Assembly (NCBI RefSeq): GCF_001279005.1 | Contig: NZ_LGCN01000196.1 | Span: 1-64,000, forward strand | Length of the DNA: 64,000 bases | Reading direction: 5' to 3' | From: Streptomyces caelestis | GTDB taxonomy: Bacteria > Actinomycetota > Actinomycetes > Streptomycetales > Streptomycetaceae | In this document: positions 18,230-26,460 of the stretch, one piece after another | Position numbering within the stretch: position 1 is the first letter of the stretch | Layout of the letters: every line of letters starts with the position of its first letter | Notes under the pieces: generated by a model | What the model was told of the DNA's origin: nothing | Database searches by the model: none | Seen by the model: only the letters and a program-made list of their open reading frames with translations | Position numbers and translations under genes: made by a program

Positions 18230-18235
18230 TAGGTT
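18230..18235 (+). promoter_or_regulatory. Candidate -10 box for a leaderless Imm21-like transcript
   Basis: TAGGTT lies exactly six bases before the ATG at 18242 and there is no Shine-Dalgarno, so transcription probably starts at the start codon. No strong -35 box was identified. Confidence 0.4.
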
Positions 18236-18241
18236 CTGCGC

Positions 18242-18754
18242 ATGGTGCGATACGCGGAGCCGGGCACGGTCGAGTGGGTGGAGTCGGGCGGCGGTCCGCT
18301 CGTCGCGGTGCCGGAGGCGGTGCTGCCGTTCTGGACGGGCGCCGACGGCGAGGAGACGGCCTCGGACTATGACCGGGCCTGCGAGGTGGACGGACTCCTC
18401 GGACTCCTCCCGGTCGGCGACGCGACGGCCCTGGTCCTGGGCGACGAGCCCGCCGCGACCGCCTTCCTCCCCGAGCACGGCACCCTCGTCCGCTGGATCG
18501 CCGGTGACTCCGAGGCGGAACTCCTGGCGAGCGTCCCGGCCGCGCTGCACACCGCGCGGTGGCAGCCCGAGGTGCACTGGAAGGTGCCCGGCACGGTCGT
18601 CCTGTTCGACGCGGCCTGGCCCGGCACCGGCTCCACGGGCACCGACCAGGTGAGCCTCACGCTCGCTGCGGGCCGCTACGCGGTCCGCGCGGCGCGGGTC
18701 CAGCCGGGCCCGGAAACCTGGCTGGTCCTCGTCCAGCTCCGCCCGCTGCCCTGA
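18242..18754 (+). CDS. Imm21 family protein (170 aa)
   Basis: Resembles the Imm21 immunity family, which in Streptomyces is often encoded away from any toxin. Visible family features are the opening with TVEWVESGGGPLVAVPE, the acidic DYDRACEVDG segment, VLGDEPAATAFLPEHG and a C-terminal beta-rich half ending WLVLVQLRPLP. No signal peptide or membrane segment, so cytoplasmic. No recognisable toxin gene is adjacent, so an immunity role here is unproven. Confidence 0.7.
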   Translation: MVRYAEPGTVEWVESGGGPLVAVPEAVLPFWTGADGEETASDYDRACEVDGLLGLLPVGDATALVLGDEPAATAFLPEHGTLVRWIAGDSEAELLASVPAALHTARWQPEVHWKVPGTVVLFDAAWPGTGSTGTDQVSLTLAAGRYAVRAARVQPGPETWLVLVQLRPLP

Positions 18755-18933
18755 CCGGCGTCCGGCCGTCAGGGCGGGCAACCCCGCCGGCCCCGGTCCG
18801 CGTACACCGCGGACGGCCACGGCGCGCACGGGCCGGGGCCGGGAGCACGGTGGCGACCGCACCACCGGGCGGGCGGGTCGTCCGGCCGATATTCGCGTGC
18901 GCCGGCCCACCCGGCCCCGCATGATGGACGATC

Positions 18934-19779
18934 ATGCCCAAGCTCCCGCACCCCGCACCCGAAACACTCCGCCGCGACCCCCTGCCCCTGCGGGGCCGGA
19001 CCGCGCTGGTCACCGGGGCCAGCCGGCGCGGCGGCATCGGTCATGCCGTGGCCCGGCGTCTCGCCGCCTACGGGGCGAGCGTCTACCTGCACCATCACGT
19101 GCCGCACGACGCCGCCATGCCCTGGGGTGCCGACCGGACCGAGGACGTGACCGCCTCCGTGCGCGACGCCCTCGGCGCCCCCGGTGCGACCGTGCTCGCC
19201 GGTCCCGGCGACCTCACCGACCCCGCGGCCCCCGCCGAGCTGCACGCCCGCGCGACCGAGGCGCTCGGCGGACGGCTCGACATCCTCGTCGCCAACCACG
19301 CCCTCAGCGGCTCCGACGGCGACCTCGACACCGTCGACGCCGCCATGCTCGACGCGCACTGGGCCGTCGACGCCCGCTCGGTGCTGCTGCTCGTCCAGGC
19401 CCACGCCCGGCACCGCGCCGCCCTGCCGCCGCGCACCCCGGGCGGGCGCGTGGTGATGATGACCTCCGGGCAGGACATCGCCGGCGGCATGCCCGGCGAG
19501 ATCGCCTACGCCCTCCAGAAGGGCGCCCTCGCCTCCATCACCCGCTCCCTGGCCACCGCCCTGGCCGAGCACGCGGTCACCGTGAACACCGTCAACCCCG
19601 GCCCCGTGGACACGGACTACCTGACCGGCGACACCTACGACGCCATCGCCGCCCTCTTCCCCGCGGGCCGCTGGGGCATGCCCGACGACCCCGCCCGCCT
19701 CATCGCGTGGCTGGCCACGGACGAGGCGGACTGGATCACCGGTCAGGTCATCGACTCCGAGGGCGGCTTCCGGCGCTGA
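18934..19779 (+). CDS. Short-chain dehydrogenase/reductase (281 aa)
   Basis: NAD(P)-dependent oxidoreductase of the classical SDR fold. A TGASRRGGIG cofactor loop is near residue 27, a NHA motif replaces NNAG, and YALQK carries the catalytic Tyr and Lys about 195 residues in. The C-terminal substrate region ends ADWITGQVIDSEGGF. The sequence resembles FabG-like reductases, but the substrate cannot be told. The ATG at 18934 gives a short N-terminal arm before the Rossmann fold. It converges on the DUF885 gene with only 6 bp between stops. Confidence 0.88.
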   Translation: MPKLPHPAPETLRRDPLPLRGRTALVTGASRRGGIGHAVARRLAAYGASVYLHHHVPHDAAMPWGADRTEDVTASVRDALGAPGATVLAGPGDLTDPAAPAELHARATEALGGRLDILVANHALSGSDGDLDTVDAAMLDAHWAVDARSVLLLVQAHARHRAALPPRTPGGRVVMMTSGQDIAGGMPGEIAYALQKGALASITRSLATALAEHAVTVNTVNPGPVDTDYLTGDTYDAIAALFPAGRWGMPDDPARLIAWLATDEADWITGQVIDSEGGFRR

Positions 19780-19785
19780 GCCGGC

Positions 19786-21474
19786 TCACAGCGCCGACAG
19801 CTCGTCCACCAGGTCGTCCAGACCCAGCGAGCCCTGCGACAGCGCGGCCATGTGCCACGCCTTGAGGTCGAAGGCGTCACCGTGCCGCTTGCGCGCGTTC
19901 TCCCGGCCCAGCAGCCACGCCCGCTCACCGAGCTTGTAGCCGATCGCCTGACCCGGGATCGTCAGATAGCGGGTCAGCTCGCTCTCCACGAAGTCCGCCG
20001 GGCGGCTGCTGTGCGCCCCGAAGAACTCCTCGGCCAGCTCCGGCGTCCAGCGCTCACCCGGGTGGAACGGCGAGTCCGCCGGGATCCGAAGCTCCAGGTG
20101 CATGCCGATGTCGACGATGACCCGGGCCGCCCGCATCATCTGCGCGTCCAGGTAGCCCAGCCGCTCCTCGGCGTCCGTGAGGAAACCGAGCTCGTCCATC
20201 AGCCGCTCCGCGTACAGCGCCCAGCCCTCGGCGTTGGCGCTGACCATGCCCACGGAGGCCTGGTAGCGGGAGAGGTCCTCGGCCACGTGCACCCACTGCG
20301 CCAGCTGGAGGTGATGGCCGGGCACGCCCTCGTGGTACCAGGTCGACACCAGGTCGTAGACCGGGAAGCGGGTCAGGCCCATCGTGGGCAGCCAGGTGCA
20401 GCCGGGCCGGGAGAAGTCCTCCGACGGAGGCGTGTAGTACGGCGCCGCCGCGCTGCCCGGCGGGGCGATCCGCGACTCCACCTTCCGCACCCGCTCGGCG
20501 AGGTCGAAGTGGGTGCCGTCCAGGGAGTCGATCGCCCGGTCCATCAGGCCCTGGAGCCACCGGCGGACCTCGTCGACGCCCTCGATGTGCCGGCCGTGCT
20601 CGTCCAGGTGCGCCAGCGCCACCCACGGCGTCCCGGCGCCGGGCAGGATCTTCTCGGCCTCCTTCCTCATCTCGCCGAGCAGCCGGTGGTACTCGGACCA
20701 GCCGTACGCGTACGCCTCGTCCAGATCGAGATCGGTGCCGTTGTAGTAGCGGGCCCAGCGGGCGTACCGCTCCCGGCCCACCGTGTTCGGCGCGCCCTCG
20801 ACGGCCGGCGCGTACACGTCGCGCATCCAGTCCCGCAGCTCCACGACGGCCGCGGTCGCCGCGCGGGCGCCCTCGTCCAGTTCCGTGCGCAGCGCGTCCG
20901 GTCCCGCCGCGGCGAAGTCCTCGAACCAGCCCCGGCCCTCACCCGTGTCCGCCCACTCGGCGAGCTGTCCGGTGAACGTCTCCGTCGGGCGCGGAGCCGC
21001 GTACAGCTTGCGCTCCAGGCCGAGGGCGAGGGACTCCCGGTAGCCCGCCAGCGCGGCCGGGACCGCGCGCAGCCGCTCGGCGATCGCCGCCCAGTCCTCC
21101 TCCGTCTCGGCCGGCGTCACGGTGAACACCTCGCGCACCGAATGCGCGACCGTGCCCAGGTTGCCGACCGCGCGCAGACCCTCGTCGGCCTCGTGCACGG
21201 CGAGTTCCGCGGTGAGCCGCTCGCGCAGCAGGCGGGCGCAGCGGCGTTCGATGTCGCTGTCCGCGCCCGGCCGCCGCTCGGCCTCGTCGAGCCGTGCGAG
21301 CGTGGCCCGCTGGAGCTCGGCGAGCGCCTCCTGCCCGGCGGGCGAGAGATCGGGCAGACGGGGGGAGCTCTCCCTCACCCCGAGGAACGTTCCGGTGACC
21401 GGGTCGAGGGCGATGAGCTCGTCGACGTAGGTGTCGGCGACCTGACGGGGAAGCGCGCTGTTGGTCTGAGACAT
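19786..21474 (-). CDS. DUF885 family putative metallopeptidase (562 aa)
   Basis: Cytoplasmic DUF885 protein, a family related to M32/M3-like peptidases. The zinc-binding HEGVPGHH motif (within YHEGVPGHHLQL, about residue 380) is intact and a downstream Glu-rich helix (SANAEGWALYAERL) supplies the usual third ligand. Length is typical. The ATG at 21474 follows the promoter region of the neighbouring Lrp gene; upstream in-frame starts would extend across it. Substrate unknown, probably small peptides. Confidence 0.9.
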   Translation of the reverse strand: MSQTNSALPRQVADTYVDELIALDPVTGTFLGVRESSPRLPDLSPAGQEALAELQRATLARLDEAERRPGADSDIERRCARLLRERLTAELAVHEADEGLRAVGNLGTVAHSVREVFTVTPAETEEDWAAIAERLRAVPAALAGYRESLALGLERKLYAAPRPTETFTGQLAEWADTGEGRGWFEDFAAAGPDALRTELDEGARAATAAVVELRDWMRDVYAPAVEGAPNTVGRERYARWARYYNGTDLDLDEAYAYGWSEYHRLLGEMRKEAEKILPGAGTPWVALAHLDEHGRHIEGVDEVRRWLQGLMDRAIDSLDGTHFDLAERVRKVESRIAPPGSAAAPYYTPPSEDFSRPGCTWLPTMGLTRFPVYDLVSTWYHEGVPGHHLQLAQWVHVAEDLSRYQASVGMVSANAEGWALYAERLMDELGFLTDAEERLGYLDAQMMRAARVIVDIGMHLELRIPADSPFHPGERWTPELAEEFFGAHSSRPADFVESELTRYLTIPGQAIGYKLGERAWLLGRENARKRHGDAFDLKAWHMAALSQGSLGLDDLVDELSAL

Positions 21475-21506
21475 GCGGACCATCCTGGTACGCGGCCCGT
21501 CGCACG

Positions 21507-21998
21507 TCATCCGGTTTGAGCTGTGGGCGAAGGCGGCAGCAGGGGACCGCAGTCCCACCGCTGGAAGATCAGCCGGGTCTCCACGCGGGCCACCTCCCGC
21601 CGCGCGGTGAACTCGTCGAGCACCAGCCGTTGCAGGTCCGCCATGTCCGCGACCGCGACGTGCACCAGGTAGTCGTCGGGGCCGGTCAGGTGGAACACGG
21701 TCAGCGACTCCGGCAGCGCCCGGATCCGCTCCACGAACGGCCCCACCAGCTCCCGCCGGTGCGGTCTGACCTGCACCGACAGCAGGGCCTGGAGCCCGCG
21801 CCCCAGCTTGGCGGGGTCCAGCTCCAGCCGGTGCCCGAGGATCACGCCACAGCGGCGCAGCCGGGTCACCCGGTCCAGACAGGTCGACGGCGCGACCCCG
21901 ACCTGTGCGGCGAGATCCCGGTACGTCGTCCGGGCGTCGTTCTGCAACAGCCGCAGCAGGTGGAGGTCCACCGGATCCAGTACGACAGATTCGGCCAT
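21507..21998 (-). CDS. Lrp/AsnC family transcriptional regulator (163 aa)
   Basis: Winged HTH (LLRLLQNDARTTYRDLAAQV, then SGVAPSTCLDRVTRL-like recognition helix) followed by an AsnC-type ligand domain (FHLTGPDDYLVHVAVADMAD). Divergent from a PLP-dependent trans-sulfuration gene only 59 bp away, an arrangement in which the regulator commonly controls the enzyme. TACGTT lies six bases before the ATG and no Shine-Dalgarno is seen, suggesting a leaderless message. Confidence 0.92.
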   Translation of the reverse strand: MAESVVLDPVDLHLLRLLQNDARTTYRDLAAQVGVAPSTCLDRVTRLRRCGVILGHRLELDPAKLGRGLQALLSVQVRPHRRELVGPFVERIRALPESLTVFHLTGPDDYLVHVAVADMADLQRLVLDEFTARREVARVETRLIFQRWDCGPLLPPSPTAQTG

Positions 21999-22057
21999 CG
22001 GCCGAACGTAGCACGGGGAATGGCTCCCAAGACCCGTTCGGTGTTCACCCTTCCCTC

Positions 22058-23245
22058 ATGGACTTGGGCATGGACACGCGACGCACCCCACGCGCACTCG
22101 CCACCGAGGCCGTGCACGCAGGCCGCGACGACCTCGCCGGACTGGGACTGCACGCCCCGCCGATCGACCTGTCGACCACCTACCCCTCGTACGACAGCCG
22201 CGCCGAGGCGGCCCGCATCGACGCCTTCGCCGCCACCGGGGCCGAGCCGGAGGGCCCGCCCGTCTACGGACGGCTCGGCAACCCGACCGTCGCCCGCTTC
22301 GAGACCGCCCTGGCCCGGCTCGAAGGCACCGGGGCGGCGGTCGCGTTCGCCAGTGGCATGGCCGCGCTCAGCGCCGTCCTGCTGGTCCGCGGCTCGATGG
22401 GGCTGCGGCACGTCGTCGCCGTACGTCCCCTGTACGGGTGCAGTGATCACCTGCTGACCGCCGGACTGCTCGGCTCCGAGGTGACCTGGACCGACCCGGC
22501 CGGGGTCGCCGACGCGCTGCGCCCCGACACCGGCCTGGTGCTCGTGGAGACCCCGGCCAACCCCACGCTCGCCGAGATCGACCTGCGGGCCGTCGCCCAC
22601 GCCTGCGGCTCGGTGCCGCTGCTCGTCGACAACACCTTCGCCACGCCGGTCCTCCAGCACCCGGCCGAGCACGGGGCGCGGCTGGTGCTGCACAGCGCCA
22701 CCAAGTACCTCGGCGGACACGGGGACGTACTGGCTGGCGTGGTGGCCTGCGACGAGGAGTTCGCCGGGCGGCTGCGCCAGGTGCGGTTCGCCACGGGCGG
22801 CGTGCTGCACCCGCTGGCCGGCTACCTGCTGCTGCGCGGTCTGTCGACCCTGCCGGTACGGGTGCGGGCCGCGTCCGCGAGCGCCGCCGAACTCGCCGGC
22901 CGGCTCGCCGCCGATCCGCGCGTGGCCCGGGTCCACTACCCGCGCATCGGCGGGGCGATGGTCTCCTTCGAGGTGCACGGGGACCCGCACGAGGTGATCG
23001 CCGGCGTACGCCTGATCACCCCGGCCGTCAGCCTGGGCAGCGTGGACTCCCTCATCCAGCACCCGGCCTCCATCAGCCACCGCATCGTGGACGCCGGCGA
23101 CCGCAGGGACGCCGGGGTGAGCGACCGGCTGCTGAGGCTCTCGGTCGGCCTGGAGGACGTCGAGGACCTGTGGGCCGATCTGGACACGGCCCTGGGGGAG
23201 CGGGCCGGGACGCCCGAACGCCCGAAGGCGTCGGCCCGGGGCTGA
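22058..23245 (+). CDS. PLP-dependent trans-sulfuration enzyme family protein (395 aa)
   Basis: Cys/Met-metabolism PLP enzyme (cystathionine gamma-synthase, gamma-lyase or methionine gamma-lyase type). Family features are YGRLGNPTVARFE, FASGMAALSAVL, the PLP pocket VETPANPTLAEID and LVDNTFATPVLQ, and the Schiff-base Lys in HSATKYLGGHGD. C-terminal SLGSVDSLIQHPAS and LLRLSVGLEDVEDL are intact. Which reaction it performs cannot be decided. ATG at 22058 is used; ATG at 22070 is an alternative. Probably controlled by the divergent Lrp-type regulator. Confidence 0.9.
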   Translation: MDLGMDTRRTPRALATEAVHAGRDDLAGLGLHAPPIDLSTTYPSYDSRAEAARIDAFAATGAEPEGPPVYGRLGNPTVARFETALARLEGTGAAVAFASGMAALSAVLLVRGSMGLRHVVAVRPLYGCSDHLLTAGLLGSEVTWTDPAGVADALRPDTGLVLVETPANPTLAEIDLRAVAHACGSVPLLVDNTFATPVLQHPAEHGARLVLHSATKYLGGHGDVLAGVVACDEEFAGRLRQVRFATGGVLHPLAGYLLLRGLSTLPVRVRAASASAAELAGRLAADPRVARVHYPRIGGAMVSFEVHGDPHEVIAGVRLITPAVSLGSVDSLIQHPASISHRIVDAGDRRDAGVSDRLLRLSVGLEDVEDLWADLDTALGERAGTPERPKASARG

Positions 23246-23264
23246 GGCCGGGCGCACGGGGAAC

Positions 23265-23290
23265 GGCCCGGCGGATCGCTCCGCCGGGCC
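23265..23290 (+). terminator. Hairpin terminator after the trans-sulfuration gene
   Basis: A perfect 11-bp stem (GGCCCGGCGGA / TCCGCCGGGCC) with a TCGC loop begins 19 bp after the stop codon. There is no U-tract, as is usual for high-GC actinobacteria. The convergent ACT-GNAT gene ends 115 bp further on, so it may serve both strands. Confidence 0.75.
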
Positions 23291-23405
23291 CTTCCCCGGC
23301 TGTCCGCGCCGTCCGGCGCGCCGTGGCCCTCGCGCCGCGGCCGGGCGGCGGACACGGCCGCGTGCCCGGGCGCGGCGCCGGCGGCGCGTGTCCGCCCGCG
23401 AGGGG

Positions 23406-24665
23406 CTACGACCGGCCGATCCGCTCGCCGTGCTCCCGCTCCCCGGGCCCGCCGCGGCCCGCCACGGCGTCCAGGCGGGCCGTGATGACCAGCGTGCCCT
23501 CCTCGATCTGGTAGTCGAGCGGCAGCCCCAGGCCGCGCATCGCGGCGACCATGCCGGTGTTGGACGCCTGTGTCACGGCGTACACCTGGGCGCAGCCGTC
23601 CTCGGCCGCCATCGCCACCAGCCGGGTGAGCAGCTCGGCGCCGATGCCCCGGCGCTGCCAGGCGTCCTCCACGACCAGCGCGACCTCGGTCTCGTCGCCG
23701 TCCCACAGCAGATGACCGAGGCCGACGACGCGGCCCGAGGCGGTCTGCGCGGCGAGCGTGCGGCCGAAGCGCGGGCTGAGCAGGTGGTTCAGATAGCGGT
23801 CCGCGTCGCCGACCGGCCCGTGGTACCGCATGCGCAGGGTCTCGCCGGAGCACCGCTCGTGCATCTCCCGCGCGGCCGCCAGATCGCCGGTGTCCGCGCG
23901 GCGCACGGAGATGGCGCCGCCTTCCGGCAGCGTGAGGACGTCACGGCCGCGCGGGATGCGCGGACCGAGCCGGGCGTCCAGTTCCACCAGCGCGCGGGCG
24001 CGGGCGAACTCGGTGGGCGTGAACGGCAGGTACGGCCGTTCCACGGTGATCACCCCGCCCTCCGGGGCGCGCAGCCGGATCACGGTGTCCTCCAGGAGGC
24101 CCTCCTCGGGGACCGGCCGGCCGCCCCTGGAGGTGGCGGGCCGGGAGCGGATCGTGCACCGGCCCAGCAACTGGCGCAGCGCGAGCGGCAGTTCGGCCGC
24201 GTCCTGGGCGGTACGGGCGGCCAGTCCCAGGACCCGGGTCGGCGCGTCCACCAGATCGTGGGCGTCGGCCCGCTCGGTCCAGGTGTCCGTGCCCCCGGCG
24301 AGCGACACGGCGGCGACGAGGTCCGTTCCCTCCGGGGCGCGCAGCAGGAACTCGTCGACGGTGTCCTCGCCCAGCGGGTGCGTCTGCAGGCTCAGGATGT
24401 CGACCCGCAGCCCGGCCAGCGCCGTGCAGAGCGTGGCCAGCGCGCCCGGTTCGTCCTTCACCGTCGTCCGCATCCGCCACAGCACGCTGCCGCCGGCCGC
24501 GGTGGAGGGCGGCCGGGCGCCGCCGGTATCGTGCGCCGGCGGCGCGTGGCCGTGGCGCCGTGCCCACCACGCGTGGAAGGCGGCCGCGCACCGCGCGGTG
24601 AGCTCGGCGGGGTTCCACCGGCGGTGCACGGGCCCGCCGTTTCGGGTGTTCGTCACGTCAGACAT
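23406..24665 (-). CDS. ACT-domain / GNAT acetyltransferase fusion protein (419 aa)
   Basis: An N-terminal region with an ACT-type regulatory fold (RTTVKDEPGALATLCTALAG, about residues 65-84, then VDILSLQTHPLG) precedes a GNAT acetyltransferase domain (about 285-400) with the acetyl-CoA loop EDAWQRRGIGAELLTRLVAM. The ACT part should bind an amino acid and the GNAT part should acylate a small molecule or protein, which suggests amino-acid-gated acetylation. ATG at 24665 chosen; ATG at 24677 would add four residues. An unusual palindrome lies just upstream. Confidence 0.82.
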   Translation of the reverse strand: MSDVTNTRNGGPVHRRWNPAELTARCAAAFHAWWARRHGHAPPAHDTGGARPPSTAAGGSVLWRMRTTVKDEPGALATLCTALAGLRVDILSLQTHPLGEDTVDEFLLRAPEGTDLVAAVSLAGGTDTWTERADAHDLVDAPTRVLGLAARTAQDAAELPLALRQLLGRCTIRSRPATSRGGRPVPEEGLLEDTVIRLRAPEGGVITVERPYLPFTPTEFARARALVELDARLGPRIPRGRDVLTLPEGGAISVRRADTGDLAAAREMHERCSGETLRMRYHGPVGDADRYLNHLLSPRFGRTLAAQTASGRVVGLGHLLWDGDETEVALVVEDAWQRRGIGAELLTRLVAMAAEDGCAQVYAVTQASNTGMVAAMRGLGLPLDYQIEEGTLVITARLDAVAGRGGPGEREHGERIGRS

Positions 24666-24677
24666 GTCTCGACTCAT

Positions 24678-24728
24678 ACAGTCACTGTGAAGGAATCGTG
24701 TTTCGTGATCACGAACGTACTGTGACTG
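24678..24728. promoter_or_regulatory. Nested palindromes upstream of the ACT-GNAT gene
   Basis: A perfect 14-bp palindrome TTCGTGATCACGAA (24702-24715) is flanked by CAGTCAC (24679-24685) and its inverted copy GTGACTG (24722-24728). It lies upstream of the ACT-GNAT start (24665, minus strand) and after the phoD-type gene. It lacks a terminator's T-run and looks like an operator for an unidentified dimeric regulator. Confidence 0.6.
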
Positions 24729-24762
24729 ATGGGTAAAGCGCGCTTCTGCCCGTTTTGTTGAT

Positions 24763-26346
24763 TTACTGACCGACCAGGCCCGGCCGCAGCGTCTTCGTGA
24801 ACAGCACGGTGCCGTCCTGCTCCCGCATCCGCACCGTCAACTCGCCGCTGCCGCCGTCGATGTCGACCTCGCCGAAGAACTGGTAGCCGCCGGCGGGCGA
24901 GACGTTCGAGGCGCTCGGCGCCTTCACCCACACCCGCTCGGGGCCGAAGGTGCCGTCGAGCGCGCTTGCCGGGAAGGCGCCCGCGTTCAGCGGACCGGAG
25001 ACGAACTCCCAGAACGGCTCGAAGTCGTCGAACGCGGCCCGCGAGGGCTGGTAGTGCTGCGCCGAGGTGTGGTGCACGTCGGCCGTCAGCCACACCGTGC
25101 CGGTGATCCGCCGGTGCTTGACGAACCGCAGCAGCTCCGCGATCTGCAGCTCCCGCCCCAGCGGCGCCCCCGGGTCGCCCTGGGCCACCGCCTCGACGTG
25201 TCGCGCGCCCTCGGTCGTGTCGGGCACGACGAGTCCGATCGGCATGTCGGCGGCGATCACCTTCCACACCGCCCGCGACCGCGCCAGCTCCCGCTTCAGC
25301 CATTCCAGTTGCTCCCGCCCGAGGATGCCCTGCGGGTCCACGGCCTGGTCGCCGGAGGAGTTGGCGTTCCGGTACGTCCGCATGTCCAGCACGAACACGT
25401 CGAGCAGCGGACCCTGCCGCAGCACCCGGTACACCCGGCCCTCCCGGGCGCCCGGCCGCAGCGTGGACATCGGGAAGTACTCGCCGAACGCGCGCCGCGC
25501 CCGGGCCGCCAGCACGTCGACGCTCTTCTCCGTGTACCGGGCGTCCGTCTCCGCGATCCGCTGGCCCGGGTACCAGTTGTTGCGCACCTCGTGGTCGTCC
25601 CACTGCACGATGGACGGCACCTGGGCGTTGAACCGGCGCAGGTTCTCGTCGAGCAGGTTGTAGCGGAAGTTGCCCCGGAACTCGGCCAGGGTCTCGGCGA
25701 CCTTGGCCTTCTCCTCGGTGGTGACGTTCCGCCAGACACCGCCGTCCGGCAGGGCGGCGGTCGCGGAGACGGGCCCGTCGGCGTAGACGGTGTCGCCGCT
25801 GAACAGGAAGAAGTCGGGGTCCAGGCGCGCCATCGCGTCGAAGATGCGGTAACCGCCGATGTCGGGGTTGATGCCCCAGCCCTGGCCCGCCAGGTCCCCC
25901 GACCACAGGAACCGCACGCCGTCCCGGCGCCGGGCGGAGACCGTGCGGAACGTGCCGGTGACCGGCTCACCGGTGCGGCGCGGGTCGTCGGGGTCGGCGA
26001 GCAGCACCCGGTAGTGGACCTGCTCCCCGGACGGCAGCCCGCGCAGCCGGGTCGTGCCGGTGAAGTCGGTGTCCGCGCCGAGCAGCGGACCGTGCCATCG
26101 GCGCGGGTGACGGAACGACTCGGTCGCCGACGTCTCGACGATCATCCGCGCCGGACGGTCGGAGCGCACCCACACCAGCCCCGAGTCACGGGTGACGTCG
26201 CCGGTCTGCACGCCCCACTCGGCCCGCGGACGCCCCGAGCGGGCGAAGGCGGGCGCCGCGAGCGCGGTGGGCAGGGTCAGGGCCGCCGAGGCCGCGAGCG
26301 AGCCGCGCAGAACGGTGCGACGGCCGGGGAGCGGACGGTGTGACAT
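24763..26346 (-). CDS. phoD: PhoD-type alkaline phosphatase, Tat-exported (527 aa)
   Basis: Secreted metallophosphatase that releases phosphate from phosphomono- and diesters outside the cell. The N-terminus has a twin-arginine signal (RRTVLRGSLAASAALTLP, residues 9-26) and an Ala-rich cleavage region (AAPAFA). Metal-site motifs are GVQTGDV, LWSGDLAGQGWG, FLFSGDTVYADGP, IVQWDDHEVRNNW and TADVHHTSAQHY. Length is normal for the family. No clear PHO box was found in the 114 bp upstream. Best guess for substrate is phosphodiesters or teichoic-acid-like polymers, by family only. Confidence 0.9.
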   Translation of the reverse strand: MSHRPLPGRRTVLRGSLAASAALTLPTALAAPAFARSGRPRAEWGVQTGDVTRDSGLVWVRSDRPARMIVETSATESFRHPRRWHGPLLGADTDFTGTTRLRGLPSGEQVHYRVLLADPDDPRRTGEPVTGTFRTVSARRRDGVRFLWSGDLAGQGWGINPDIGGYRIFDAMARLDPDFFLFSGDTVYADGPVSATAALPDGGVWRNVTTEEKAKVAETLAEFRGNFRYNLLDENLRRFNAQVPSIVQWDDHEVRNNWYPGQRIAETDARYTEKSVDVLAARARRAFGEYFPMSTLRPGAREGRVYRVLRQGPLLDVFVLDMRTYRNANSSGDQAVDPQGILGREQLEWLKRELARSRAVWKVIAADMPIGLVVPDTTEGARHVEAVAQGDPGAPLGRELQIAELLRFVKHRRITGTVWLTADVHHTSAQHYQPSRAAFDDFEPFWEFVSGPLNAGAFPASALDGTFGPERVWVKAPSASNVSPAGGYQFFGEVDIDGGSGELTVRMREQDGTVLFTKTLRPGLVGQ

Positions 26347-26460
26347 GGATGCGCCTCCAGGGACGGGATCCGGCCAGTGTGTGCGACCACACCTACGCGG
26401 GCGGCGCGGCGCGCACGCGAACCCCGGGTGAACAACTCGCGCGGGCGGGGGAGCGGGCGG

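Noticed and set aside
14023..18267. Minus-strand open frame of 1,414 codons opposite sbcCD
   Set aside because: Gly/Arg/Ala-rich shadow of the high-GC sbcD-sbcC genes with no family motifs; codon bias supports the plus-strand genes.
24702..24715. Terminator for the phoD-type gene
   Set aside because: It lies downstream of that gene but is a short AT-containing palindrome without loop or U-tract; an operator for the ACT-GNAT gene fits better.
26347..26460. PHO box in front of the PhoD-type phosphatase
   Set aside because: No pair of direct GTTCACC-like repeats is present.
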